Assembly (NCBI RefSeq): GCF_030068455.1
Contig: NZ_JAQOSQ010000010.1
Span: forward strand, 62,001 to 126,000
Length of the DNA stretch: 64,000 nucleotides
Source of the DNA: Roseofilum casamattae BLCC-M143
GTDB taxonomy: Bacteria > Cyanobacteriota > Cyanobacteriia > Cyanobacteriales > Desertifilaceae
Reading direction: 5' to 3'
Numbering within the stretch: the stretch's first letter is position 1; each line of letters opens with the position of its first letter. A program made the position numbers and the translations under genes. Positions 56,559 through 64,000 of the stretch are shown here, piece by piece. Under the pieces are notes generated by a model, which saw only the letters and a program-made list of their open reading frames with translations, had not been told where the DNA came from and did no database searches.

Positions 56559-56803
56559 GTCCTGACGCTCAATTGGATTTGCGCGGAACCCCTTGTCCGC
56601 TCAATTTTGTTCGGACGAAACTCTATCTGGAAAAAATGGCTCCAGGTGCTCTGTTAGAGGTCTGGTTGGATGCTGGGGAACCCGTGGAGCAAGTTCCCGA
56701 TAGCTTGAAAATGGAAGGCTATGGCATTGAAACCATGGAAGAACGCTTCCCGGAAACTGGGGAAGGGTTTTTCGCGCTTCAGGTGAGGCGGCCGGTGGAT
56801 TGA
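56555..56803 (+). CDS. TusA-like sulfurtransferase
   Basis: An 82-residue TusA/SirA-family protein. The [19 protein letters not shown] segment keeps the active Cys of the CPxP motif, although the second Pro is replaced by Asn. TusA proteins carry persulfide sulfur to acceptors such as tRNA thiolation or Mo-cofactor systems. GTG 56555 overlaps the dnaJ stop; AGGAGGG lies 9-15 nt upstream. Its stop overlaps the rsgA start (TGATG). Confidence 0.8.
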   Translation: MSPDAQLDLRGTPCPLNFVRTKLYLEKMAPGALLEVWLDAGEPVEQVPDSLKMEGYGIETMEERFPETGEGFFALQVRRPVD

Positions 56804-57891
56804 TGCCAGAGATGGATCGGGGCCGCGAGGTGGTGGGGACGGTGGTGGCGGTTCAAGCCAATTTTTACCGCGTTCGGTTCCACAACTCGGATATGCCCCA
56901 AGGAGAGTTACTTTGTACCCGACGATCGCGGTTGAAGAAGATCGGTCAGCGAGTGATGGTGGGCGATCGCGTACGGGTGGAAGACCCAGATTGGGCTGGA
57001 GGCCGAGGGGCGATCGCCGAAGTCTATCCGAGACGAACGGAGTTATCTCGCCCTCCAGTAGCTAATGCCGATCGCATTTTATTGGTATTTTCTGCCGGCC
57101 AGCCGAGTCTCGACCCCCATCAACTGAGCCGATTTTTAGTGAAGGCAGAATCGACGGAACTCTCTCTGTTACTCTGTTTGAGTAAATGCGATCTGGTCTC
57201 GACTCAGTGGCAAGAGCAGTGGGAGCAGCGACTCGAGGAATGGGGATATTCTCCATTGTGGATTAGTACGGTGAGCCAGGAAGGAATTGCTACACTGAAA
57301 CAAGAGTTGGCTGAGGGAGTAACAATTGTTGCAGGTCCTTCTGGAGTCGGAAAATCCAGTTTAATTAATGAATTAATTCCGCAGTTACGCTTGCGGGTTG
57401 CGAATGTATCTGGGAAACTGCAACGGGGACGGCACACCACCCGTCATGTAGAACTCTTCCAGTTGCCTACGGGAGGGTTGCTCGCCGATACTCCAGGATT
57501 TAATCAACCGGACTTAGATACAAGTCCGGAAGAGTTAGCGCGCTATTTTCCCGAGGCTCGACAACGGATGGAGAGCGAGTCTTGTCAGTTTAAAGATTGC
57601 TTGCATACGGACGAACCTCATTGCAGCGTTCGCGGGGAGTGGGAGCGCTACGAGCATTATCAAATTTTTTTGCAAGAGGCGATCGCCCAGCAAGAACAGC
57701 GCGATCGCACTCGCGATCCGGAGTCGGTGGTGAAGCGGAAGACCAAAAGGAAGGGCGATCGCTATTGCGAACCGAAATTAGAGCTGAAAAAATACCGCCG
57801 TTTATCTCGTCGCAAGCAACATCAACTGTTAGAAGAACAAGAGTTGGACGAGCTGTATGACGAGCGAGAACTGGAAGATATAGTCGATTAA
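56803..57891 (+). CDS. rsgA: Ribosome small-subunit-dependent GTPase RsgA
   Basis: A 362-residue circularly permuted GTPase. The OB-fold N-terminus is GTVVAVQANFYRVRF. G4 (LSKCDLV) precedes G1 (GPSGVGKSSLIN) and G3 (DTPGF), the permuted order that defines RsgA. The zinc knuckle is SCQFKDCLHTDEPHC. A basic C-terminal extension (VKRKTKRKGDRYCEPKLELK) is present. It aids 30S maturation. ATG 56803 shares a base with the previous stop. Confidence 0.93.
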   Translation: MPEMDRGREVVGTVVAVQANFYRVRFHNSDMPQGELLCTRRSRLKKIGQRVMVGDRVRVEDPDWAGGRGAIAEVYPRRTELSRPPVANADRILLVFSAGQPSLDPHQLSRFLVKAESTELSLLLCLSKCDLVSTQWQEQWEQRLEEWGYSPLWISTVSQEGIATLKQELAEGVTIVAGPSGVGKSSLINELIPQLRLRVANVSGKLQRGRHTTRHVELFQLPTGGLLADTPGFNQPDLDTSPEELARYFPEARQRMESESCQFKDCLHTDEPHCSVRGEWERYEHYQIFLQEAIAQQEQRDRTRDPESVVKRKTKRKGDRYCEPKLELKKYRRLSRRKQHQLLEEQELDELYDERELEDIVD

Positions 57892-58007
57892 CCTGAGTTC
57901 GGGTTGAGGAATCGATTGAAACCTTTAGTGCAGTTATCCTAGATGGGGAGAGAAACCCAGTTTCGGGAATGATGAATATACGTTAGCCATTTTGCGAGGA
58001 AACAATA

Positions 58008-58514
58008 ATGGGACTGTTTAACCAAATTTTAGGTGCTGTCAGTGCTTCCGGTGAGGGAGGAGCTATGGGACAAATGGGAGGTATGGTCAATACCCTGCAA
58101 CAATTGTCCCAGTCTTCTGGAGCCAATCCCGACCAAATGCAATCCTTGCTGTCGGTAGTGGGCAATTTTTCCCGTTCGGCGTTGCAAGAGAAGGAGAAGA
58201 ACGAAGGGGAGGAGCAAGTCAATAACCTGGTGAATCAATTTAGCGGCCTGTCGGCGAACCCGCTGGCGGTGAAAGCTTTGTTCAGTATGCCACAACTGCA
58301 ACAGTTAGTTCAGGTGGCTAGCGATCGCACCGGGCTTCCTGCCGAAACCATTGAATCTGCCCTACCGACAGCAGTTCCCTTAGTCTTGAAAGTGGTACAA
58401 ATGGGAGCCGATCGCGCCGAACAAAATCCTCTGCTGCGACAGTTCTTGGATAGCGATGGCGATGGAGATATCGATATTTCTGACTTAATGGAGCTAGCCA
58501 GCAAGTATATGTAA
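58008..58514 (+). CDS. DUF937/YidB-like protein with C-terminal EF-hand
   Basis: A 168-residue helical protein. Its N-terminus MGLFNQILGAVSASGEGGAM resembles DUF937/YidB-like proteins. Two Gln-rich helical regions follow (LSSQ-type, PAETIESALPTAVP). The C-terminal DSDGDGDIDISDLMELA is a perfect EF/dockerin-like calcium loop. There is no signal peptide. Role unknown. Stand-alone after rsgA. Confidence 0.65.
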   Translation: MGLFNQILGAVSASGEGGAMGQMGGMVNTLQQLSQSSGANPDQMQSLLSVVGNFSRSALQEKEKNEGEEQVNNLVNQFSGLSANPLAVKALFSMPQLQQLVQVASDRTGLPAETIESALPTAVPLVLKVVQMGADRAEQNPLLRQFLDSDGDGDIDISDLMELASKYM

Positions 58515-58634
58515 AGTCAACGTCGTTTCGGTTGAGGGGAGTAGGGGAACAGGGAGGAATCTTCTTCCCGTGCCCTGAACGTAGCCGAAGGGCTATTCCT
58601 CATTCCCCTTACCCCGACCGTAACTGAAGGGAAA

Positions 58635-59489
58635 TTACCGATAATGGGCTTGCGGTCCGGCCCAAGCTTCCGCGACAGAACGTCCAAAGGTTTGCGGCCG
58701 GTCGTCGATCGCGAGTAGAGTTTTCCCATCCGGATGAACTGCCCACATCGGCCAGTTTTCATCTCCTAACACTCCAGCTCGGAATAACACGCGATCGCCA
58801 TAATTTTCCGACCATCCCAAGAGTACGGCATGACTGTAATTCACTTGCACTGGAGCCACGGTTTTCGTCTGGTTCAGATGCCGGTTCCAAATGACGGCAT
58901 AATCCGAAATCGTTGAAGAACTAAACAGACCTTCAAACTGACGCGCCAACAAGCGATCGCCCATTTCCGACCAGGATACGGGAACGAGCATGGTAATCAC
59001 CCCCGGCAGTTGCGCTTCTGGATTACCATCAAACGGATTATTCGCTAATGGAGAACTGGCTGTAATCACCTGAAGCGTCCCAGTCTTCAAGTTCTCCAGG
59101 AACATAATGCTCGAGATACGGCTCAAAGGCAGTTCCGGTTGCGCTTGGAACTGAATGCGACTGTAGGCCGCATACTCTCCACCCGGTGACACTAACGACG
59201 GCGTGCGATAATACCGAAGTTCGGTTGTCTCGGTCGATGTTACTTCCGCATGAGTTGTCATCACCCAATTCCAGGGAATTGGATAAGGGCTATTTAAGGG
59301 ATCGCTATGTTCTGAAGTGGGGTTCATGGGGATTGCAGCAGCTTCAGGAGTAGGAGTACCAGAGTCCTTATCCGCGATCGCATTCGCGATCGCAGACTTT
59401 GGGAGCAGCAGCAGCAATAGGGCTAACAGCAGCAGAGAAGGTTTGAGAAAGAATCGGTTGAGGCTTAATTGGAATTTGGACTTGGGCAT
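58635..59489 (-). CDS. Exported hypothetical protein
   Basis: A 284-residue protein with a strong signal peptide (a long run of Leu, FFLKPSLLLLALLLLLLP, then SAIANA). The mature part has repeated beta motifs such as VSPGGEYAAYSRIQF, WSEMGDRLLARQFEGLF and WSENYGDRVLFRAGVLG, which suggest a small beta-propeller. Not recognised as a named family. Confidence 0.65.
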   Translation of the reverse strand: MPKSKFQLSLNRFFLKPSLLLLALLLLLLPKSAIANAIADKDSGTPTPEAAAIPMNPTSEHSDPLNSPYPIPWNWVMTTHAEVTSTETTELRYYRTPSLVSPGGEYAAYSRIQFQAQPELPLSRISSIMFLENLKTGTLQVITASSPLANNPFDGNPEAQLPGVITMLVPVSWSEMGDRLLARQFEGLFSSSTISDYAVIWNRHLNQTKTVAPVQVNYSHAVLLGWSENYGDRVLFRAGVLGDENWPMWAVHPDGKTLLAIDDRPQTFGRSVAEAWAGPQAHYR

Positions 59490-59837
59490 TGAACGTCAAT
59501 CTCGCTTAGGGGCATCGGTGAGAAGCAAAGAAGCAAAGCCGCTCTGAGAAACGCAGACACATTTAATCGCCGTAGTCGGATTGCGATCTGAGGACGAAAT
59601 TATCGCTTGGATAAATTAATGCCCTATTGTTGACCTGCAATCCTTGATGGATGTCCCCCCAGTGAGGATTTTAGGTCTTGTCTATCTTCAGCAACACGCT
59701 CGAGGCTAGGGGCCAGTTAGCCGGAGTTGATTGCACGCGGTTTTATATAGATTACAAGCGTTCGGGCAAGAAAAGGAAGGTCTCTTCAAGAGACTTAAAA
59801 TTTCGACATGACACGGCTAAGGGTTCGGCAAGCCATG
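59490..59837. other. Intergenic region without a supported gene
   Basis: This 348-bp region is between two minus-strand genes. It contains a short AGTCTCTTGAAGAGAC hairpin near 59790. I see no frame with family similarity. A small RNA cannot be ruled out from sequence alone. Confidence 0.4.
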
Positions 59838-60341
59838 CTAACTCAAGCGCTTCACCATCCAAGTCGAGAGGGATTGAAATCCGAGCTTATCGTAGAGCGC
59901 GATCGCCGGTTGATTATCGCAGAAGACTTGCAAGCTCATCTGTTGCTCTCCTGCTTGTTTCGCATAGGTTTCGGCGCGCTCCATCAGGGCCGAACCGAGT
60001 CCCTGACGGCGGTGTTCTGGGATAATATACAGGAGAAAAATATGGCTGTGTTGCGCTCCATTAATTTGATCCACGGCTCGTCCCATCCACAAACAGCCTA
60101 CAGGTTCGGCGCGCGGTGTGGAGGAGAGAAAGTCGGAAATTTCGGGGTCTTCAGCTTTTTCTACCCACCAAAGGGGTGTCGTTTGGGAAAAGTGTAGGTC
60201 TATGGCTTGGTTCAGATGAGAAAAATCTTGTCCGGGGAACAATTCTGCATAGGTTTGATGCATAAACTTCACCAGGCGATCGCGCTCGATCGCCCATCCC
60301 ACCCGAATCCGATATCCTGGAATTAACTGATTCTGTACCAT
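59838..60341 (-). CDS. GNAT-family N-acetyltransferase
   Basis: A 167-residue acetyltransferase. The GNAT motif A strand-turn HIFLLYIIPEHRRQGLGSALM contains the acetyl-CoA-binding RRQGLG. ALYDKLGFQSLS is motif B. The N-terminus (IRVGWAIERDRLVKFMHQTYAE) is unusual for the family. Substrate unknown. Confidence 0.85.
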   Translation of the reverse strand: MVQNQLIPGYRIRVGWAIERDRLVKFMHQTYAELFPGQDFSHLNQAIDLHFSQTTPLWWVEKAEDPEISDFLSSTPRAEPVGCLWMGRAVDQINGAQHSHIFLLYIIPEHRRQGLGSALMERAETYAKQAGEQQMSLQVFCDNQPAIALYDKLGFQSLSTWMVKRLS

Positions 60342-60409
60342 TCTACCTCTCCCTATTATGGGAAAAGCTTACCATAACTGGGTTTCACCCACTAGAGGTA
60401 CAGATGCGC

Positions 60410-61393
60410 TCAAGCATCACTCACCGAGTCATTCGTTTCAGTCTCCACTGTCTCGGGAGTTTCTACCGGCTCGGGAATGGCATCTTGGAGTTGTTTTATC
60501 TCTCGTGGCGAAACCATTCCGACTAACAGCTCTTTCAGCTCTAATTTTTTATCTTTATTCAGGGAAGTTTTGTGCAGTTGAACGACAGAGTCAGCCGTGC
60601 CATCTTCCGGAGGCAGTTGCACGTAGACTTCGATACTGGGAATGGGAATATCAACTTGAGTATTAATCAACTCTCCGGCTTTCAAATAATTATCGCTATT
60701 GAGAAACCCGATAAACTCTTCCGATCGCTCGTCCGAGACATTTCCAACGCGCTGGGGGTCTTCATACCAGCGATCGCTCGTTTCGCAAAACGGTTGCTTA
60801 GCAGCCCGAAATCCTCCTGTAGTGGCGATCGTCCCAATAATCAGTAATTCCACACCGCGATAAATCCAAACCCCAATTCCATTTACCGGAATTCCGCCAC
60901 TGCTCGATCGCGACAGTTCCATTCCTTGTTGTGCGCTAAATTGCAAATAGCCCAGAAATCCCGATTGCCCAGTGTGCTCGATTAAGATGGTATCAATGGC
61001 TAATTGCACCAGCTCTTCTTCTGTTATTTCTCCATTGCTTGCGGCTAGTGCATCTTGCAATTCTTCGCTATATTCTTCTCGGAAGTCTCGCCCGACAATT
61101 CTCTGAAAGTTTAAGTAATCAAAACCCTGCATTCCACCGTAGATCGAAAACCCCGTTAAAGCGCCAAATACGCCTGCGAGGATCGGATTTCGTACTTTAC
61201 CTTGTTTCACCGCAATATGAGTGGCACCTCCTCCTAAAAGTCCCATTCCGAGGGGAAACAGCACGATTAAATATAAGAAGTTACCGATAAAACTGGTTAT
61301 CCCGCCAACGACACCACCAGCAATGACAGCGGAAAGGATCAGCCATTGATAGCCGGAAAGGGGAGTAATGTTACTGGGTTTATAGGATTTCAT
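60410..61393 (-). CDS. Membrane protein of unknown function
   Basis: A 327-residue protein with about four hydrophobic segments (residues about 14-35, 37-60, 72-92 and 175-195). Between them lie polar stretches with YGGMQGFDYLNFQRIVGRDF and EELVQLAIDTILIEHTG. The acidic, helical C-terminal end lacks known motifs. Not recognised. No operon partner is obvious. Confidence 0.6.
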   Translation of the reverse strand: MKSYKPSNITPLSGYQWLILSAVIAGGVVGGITSFIGNFLYLIVLFPLGMGLLGGGATHIAVKQGKVRNPILAGVFGALTGFSIYGGMQGFDYLNFQRIVGRDFREEYSEELQDALAASNGEITEEELVQLAIDTILIEHTGQSGFLGYLQFSAQQGMELSRSSSGGIPVNGIGVWIYRGVELLIIGTIATTGGFRAAKQPFCETSDRWYEDPQRVGNVSDERSEEFIGFLNSDNYLKAGELINTQVDIPIPSIEVYVQLPPEDGTADSVVQLHKTSLNKDKKLELKELLVGMVSPREIKQLQDAIPEPVETPETVETETNDSVSDA

Positions 61394-61582
61394 GAGCTAA
61401 GAGGTTAGATGAGTAGGGATTGAATTTTTATCACAAAGGAGTATTGCAGACTAGGGTCGCGCGATCGCTACGTTCAATCTTGACACTACAGCTCTAACTT
61501 CCCAGTTAATCTTCATATGTTTTTCATCTCTCTCATTCCCTCGACGAATCTCAGTTCGAGCGATCGACGTTATACTAAATTT

Positions 61583-61615
61583 GTAGGTTAGGTTGAGGAA
61601 CGAAACCCAACCTAC
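61583..61615. repeat. Palindromic repeat at the toxin gene's 3' end
   Basis: GTAGGTT...AACCTAC arms with the middle GAGGAACGAAACCC make an imperfect 33-bp palindrome of the GTAGGTTGGGTTGAG type, widespread in cyanobacterial intergenic DNA. It covers the stop codon of the shortened toxin gene. Confidence 0.6.
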
Positions 61616-61776
61616 GAGACAATGGCGAAGGTATTGCAATCAGATAAAGGATTGAGTAGGTCGTCTACGCAATCGATAAATTCATCCCCTAAACCCGATT
61701 GTTGGCTTTCATACCAATCGTATGCATCGCTGAGGTCGTCACGGACTTCTAGGCGAAATACCAGTACATACTCCAT
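61612..61776 (-). pseudogene. Truncated RelE/ParE-type toxin
   Basis: The 54-residue frame reads MEYVLVFRLEVRDDLSDAYD then WYESQQSGLGDEFIDCVDDL, matching the first half of a ParE/RelE toxin of about 95 residues. After about residue 42 the sequence turns unrelated and stops inside the palindromic repeat at 61583. The second half with the catalytic/binding strands is absent. The start follows the antitoxin stop by 2 nt. It is probably inactive. Confidence 0.65.
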
Positions 61777-61778
61777 GT

Positions 61779-61997
61779 CTACTTCCTGACCGATGCTTTG
61801 ATCTCTTCCCAGGTGAGCACGTTATCTGGATCGCGATCGTAGCTATTAATCCGGCGATCGAGTTCGTGTTTTTGCGCCTCGGTGAGATCGGGATAAACCT
61901 GTTCGGCTGCAATACTATCCCAAATCGCTTGAACTAGCAGGATTCTATCCTCAACACTTAAAGCTGTAATTTCATTCAGCGTAGCCGCGATATTCAT
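61779..61997 (-). CDS. Addiction module antitoxin (small helical type)
   Basis: A 72-residue protein, MNIAATLNEITALSVEDRIL then LVQAIWDSIAAE, then LDRRINSYDRDPDNVLTWEE. It matches the addiction-module component family (TIGR02574-like) that pairs with RelE/ParE toxins. The shortened toxin gene starts 2 nt after its stop on the same strand. It would now have no active toxin next to it. Confidence 0.75.
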   Translation of the reverse strand: MNIAATLNEITALSVEDRILLVQAIWDSIAAEQVYPDLTEAQKHELDRRINSYDRDPDNVLTWEEIKASVRK

Positions 61998-62051
61998 ACA
62001 AAGACCTCAGAGTAAGACATGCGATCGCACTTCCTCAAATATAGCGAACAG

Positions 62052-62240
62052 TTAAGTTAAATTATCAATCACCTCATCCACAAAGAGTTGCGATCTATCG
62101 ATAAGGGTGATTTTGATGTTTAAAACGGCTTGTCCACCAGCTCTGAACTCAGAATTAAATGCGATCGCCTCCACCAATCCATAATCTTCTAATCTTTGCA
62201 AACCTCCCCTAACCGAATCAATATATTCATTAACTGACAT
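62052..62240 (-). CDS. TumE-like toxin fragment (DUF6516-type)
   Basis: A 62-residue protein, MSVNEYIDSVRGGLQRLEDY then RAGGQAVLNIKITLIDRSQL then FVDEVID. The N-terminal pattern of an amphipathic helix and a beta pair ending DxSxLxVxExID is that of TumE/DUF6516 toxins, which are usually about 100-130 residues long. It ends where the conserved KxSYHYQ part would begin, so it may be shortened. It overlaps the next gene upstream by 11 bp. Confidence 0.5.
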   Translation of the reverse strand: MSVNEYIDSVRGGLQRLEDYGLVEAIAFNSEFRAGGQAVLNIKITLIDRSQLFVDEVIDNLT

Positions 62241-62523
62241 ATTCTAAATTTTTGAGGCTCTTGATTTTTTCCTCCAGTTCTAAAAAAAACTGACATTCTC
62301 CCATCCACTCAACATATTCTAAGTCTCCACTTTCCATATCTTCTGCTGCAAGTGTATCCTGAAACTGGCTCGATCGCTGTTGATATTTTTCTTCAAAATA
62401 ATCCAGTCGCTTTCTGGCATTTTTTTGGCTATTTTCTAACCGACAAACTTCGGCGGCGATTGCCTTTTTAACCAGTTCCGTCACTCCCTCTAGATTATCA
62501 CTTTTCAATATAATTTCTGCCAT
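62230..62523 (-). CDS. Coiled-coil partner of the TumE-like gene (putative antitoxin)
   Basis: A 97-residue charged helical protein, MAEIILKSDNLEGVTELVKK, with a coiled coil (KNARKRLDYFEEKYQQRSSQ) and an acidic C-terminus. It precedes and overlaps the TumE-like gene, the usual position of an antitoxin partner; I infer this role only from position and size. An upstream small frame stops 4 nt before its ATG. Confidence 0.5.
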   Translation of the reverse strand: MAEIILKSDNLEGVTELVKKAIAAEVCRLENSQKNARKRLDYFEEKYQQRSSQFQDTLAAEDMESGDLEYVEWMGECQFFLELEEKIKSLKNLEYVS

Positions 62524-62527
62524 GTGG

Positions 62528-62665
62528 TCACCTCTTCATACTTTCCTCTTTCAGGATAAAGCCATCTCGGAATTGCGATCGCTCTGCTGGTTGTCTATAC
62601 TTGACTTGGGCTTCACGTAATATGGCAAACACTTTATCGGATAATTCCGGACAAAGCGATTGCAT
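62528..62665 (-). CDS. Small ORF coupled to the TumE-like locus
   Basis: A 45-residue frame, MQSLCPELSDKVFAILREAQ then VKYRQPAERSQFRDG. It stops 4 nt before the next gene's ATG, and its codon use matches its neighbours. An extension by TTG starts is possible upstream. No family is recognised; it could be a real leader gene or chance. Confidence 0.35.
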   Translation of the reverse strand: MQSLCPELSDKVFAILREAQVKYRQPAERSQFRDGFILKEESMKR

Positions 62666-62716
62666 CGATACTGTCTCTAACTGCTTTGACTGCTCCAACT
62701 CAAGTTTTCACCGAGT

Positions 62717-63400
62717 TTAATGCTGCTTTCGCTGGCGCAGTAAAGTGGCTCCAAAAGCAATTATACTCAATGCAAAAATGGAAGAAGGTTCGGGAACTGA
62801 AGGCACTGCACTAAATGAAATATCATCTACTGCAAAATCATTACCAGTCCAGACTGGATTATGATTGATTAAGGAAAACTGAACGGAGTTGTGAGAGCCA
62901 GAATGCCATGTTGTGCTGAGATTTTCCCAGAATCCACTGATATTCGTAGAAGCCGTTAAAACCGGTCCGATCGCTTCTGAGTTAATCGCAAACTGGAGTT
63001 GAGCTGTTTGCGCAGCAATAGTACTAGCAATCCAGGCTGATAAATCGTAACTCGTATCGGGAAGAACATCAATGGTTTGAGACCATACAATAGGTCCAGC
63101 ACCGTCAGTTAAAGAGCCTCCATTAACAATCATCATCAAGCCATCACCAGTAGTGCGATCGCCAAAAGAACTAAACAAACTGTGATGATCGTGTGGATTT
63201 TTACCCACAGCATAACGCGCTGGTGGTGGTAAAAGATTGTGAGAATTAAGTGATGAGTAATCGCTCGAAAAACCAGTATCTCCAGCACTAAAGTCGCCAT
63301 TGTAGACAAGATTCGCCGCTCTAACTGATTTAGCTGTGCCTAAACAACATAACGTGGTAAGTGTAAATGCAGTTGTAATCTTTTGTATAGTGTTGCACAT
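62717..63400 (-). CDS. PEP-CTERM-sorted exported protein
   Basis: A 227-residue exported protein. The signal peptide (MCNTIQKITTAFTLTTLCCL) is followed by a beta-sandwich-like domain starting LVYNGDFSAGDTGFSSDY and containing WSQTIDVLPDTSYDLSAWI. The C-terminal VPEPSSIFALSIIAFGATLL with basic RQRK tail is a PEP-CTERM sorting signal, recognised by an exosortase for surface delivery. ATG 63400 is preferred over TTG 63445. Confidence 0.9.
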   Translation of the reverse strand: MCNTIQKITTAFTLTTLCCLGTAKSVRAANLVYNGDFSAGDTGFSSDYSSLNSHNLLPPPARYAVGKNPHDHHSLFSSFGDRTTGDGLMMIVNGGSLTDGAGPIVWSQTIDVLPDTSYDLSAWIASTIAAQTAQLQFAINSEAIGPVLTASTNISGFWENLSTTWHSGSHNSVQFSLINHNPVWTGNDFAVDDISFSAVPSVPEPSSIFALSIIAFGATLLRQRKQH

Positions 63401-63511
63401 TTTGAATACTTTATAATGCTCGCATTTTCTACTGATGAATCCCAAAAACTGAACTCATTACGTTTAGTAGTCTGGGGCAGTAGAGGGTGTTAATAACACC
63501 CTCTACTGGTT

Positions 63512-64000
63512 CTATGCACCGACGGCTTCTTTTGCCGCATACATGACTTCAATGCTAATTTCTTCCAAGCCGCGATCGCGGGCAAATTTCTCGGTATTCC
63601 GCTTTACTTTACCGCGCACGAATCCGGGAACTTTGTTCAATTCGGCTTTCGCTTCTTTCGTCCAATTGAGATCGGAGTCAGCAGAAATTCCCTTATGAAT
63701 GACTTCTTTGGTATCGTGACCGCCAAAGATTTCTAATAAGTGGTCTTCCATGCCCAAAGTAAAGGAATTATAGACCAAATCGGCGATCTGATTCGTGCCT
63801 TCATATCCCATAAATGGTTTATAGCCAATGGGGAAATCTTGAATGTGAATGGGAGCTGCAATTACGCCACAAGGAATGCTCAAACGCTTGCCTACATGTC
63901 GTTCCATTTGCGTGCCAAAAATTGCCGACGGTTCGACTCTTGCGATCGCATCGCCAATTTCGCCATTATCTTCACTGATAATAACTTCATCGCAATATCC
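63512..64000 (-). CDS. chlB: Light-independent protochlorophyllide reductase subunit B (ChlB), 3' part
   Basis: The frame runs off the right edge; the last 162 residues are here. [40 protein letters not shown] and the C-terminal [20 protein letters not shown] identify ChlB, the catalytic subunit partner of ChlN in the dark-operative reductase that reduces protochlorophyllide to chlorophyllide. The C-terminal tail is a normal length. Its start and the rest of the gene lie outside the window. Confidence 0.95.
   Translation of the reverse strand, partial: GYCDEVIISEDNGEIGDAIARVEPSAIFGTQMERHVGKRLSIPCGVIAAPIHIQDFPIGYKPFMGYEGTNQIADLVYNSFTLGMEDHLLEIFGGHDTKEVIHKGISADSDLNWTKEAKAELNKVPGFVRGKVKRNTEKFARDRGLEEISIEVMYAAKEAVGA

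Noticed and set aside
59490-59837. RNase P RNA, 6S RNA or another structured RNA in the gap
   Set aside because: I could not recognise conserved elements; only a short hairpin is visible. A covariance search would decide.
59678-60025. Plus-strand frames across 59678-60197
   Set aside because: They overlap the GNAT gene on the minus strand and have no signature.

Overview
The window is a stretch of cyanobacterial chromosome. The evidence is gene content (ndhD, a Psb35-like photosystem II protein, glgA, chlB, a PAP/fibrillin protein, pilBTC beside grpE-dnaK-dnaJ) and the very frequent HIP1 octamer GCGATCGC. The mix of long signalling proteins, Uma2 nucleases, a PEP-CTERM protein and palindromic intergenic repeats fits a filamentous, Oscillatoria-like lineage. 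That last point is inference, and no genus can be fixed from the sequence alone.

Layout. 1-9 kb: the 3' end of ndhD, an FAD oxidoreductase, a dienelactone hydrolase butted to surE, an MBL-fold hydrolase, a Psb35-like protein and glgA, then ackA on the minus strand. 9-15 kb: a membrane protein, an orphan Phd-like mini-antitoxin, phosphoketolase (which with ackA gives a route from sugar phosphates to acetate), another membrane protein and an SGNH hydrolase. 15-25 kb: a small membrane protein, an Rpn/DUF4351-type protein, a TerD-vWA fusion, ribF, an orphan glycine-betaine-type ABC ATPase and permease, tRNA-Ala(CGC), an EF-hand protein and pyrH-frr. 25-31 kb: two long minus-strand STAND-type ATPase genes. 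One is a class III cyclase-TIR-ATPase fusion and the other an ATPase with 14 WD40 repeats. This pair is the best candidate for an undescribed system.

31-47 kb: a tandem PPK2 kinase, a PP2C phosphatase, a NACHT/HEAT-like gene remnant, two Uma2 nucleases, NfeD-SPFH, a Zur-type regulator, a decayed copy of a histidine kinase tail directly upstream of the intact hybrid kinase, a PAP/fibrillin protein, PhzF, a 5'-nucleotidase, and znuA behind a Zur-box-like palindrome. 47-58 kb: the type IV pilus motor operon pilB-pilT-pilC (minus) diverges from grpE, dnaK, dnaJ, tusA and rsgA (plus). 58-64 kb: an EF-hand-tailed protein, exported and membrane hypotheticals, a GNAT enzyme, two small toxin-antitoxin-like loci whose toxins both look shortened, a PEP-CTERM protein and the 3' part of chlB.

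How the parts connect. Zur and its probable target znuA are both present. The chaperone genes form one cluster whose last three members are translationally coupled. Signalling and conflict-type genes concentrate at 25-45 kb and 61-63 kb, and that is also where the pseudogenes and repeats lie. Start codons were moved from the longest open frame wherever a ribosome binding site or family N-terminus argued for it.
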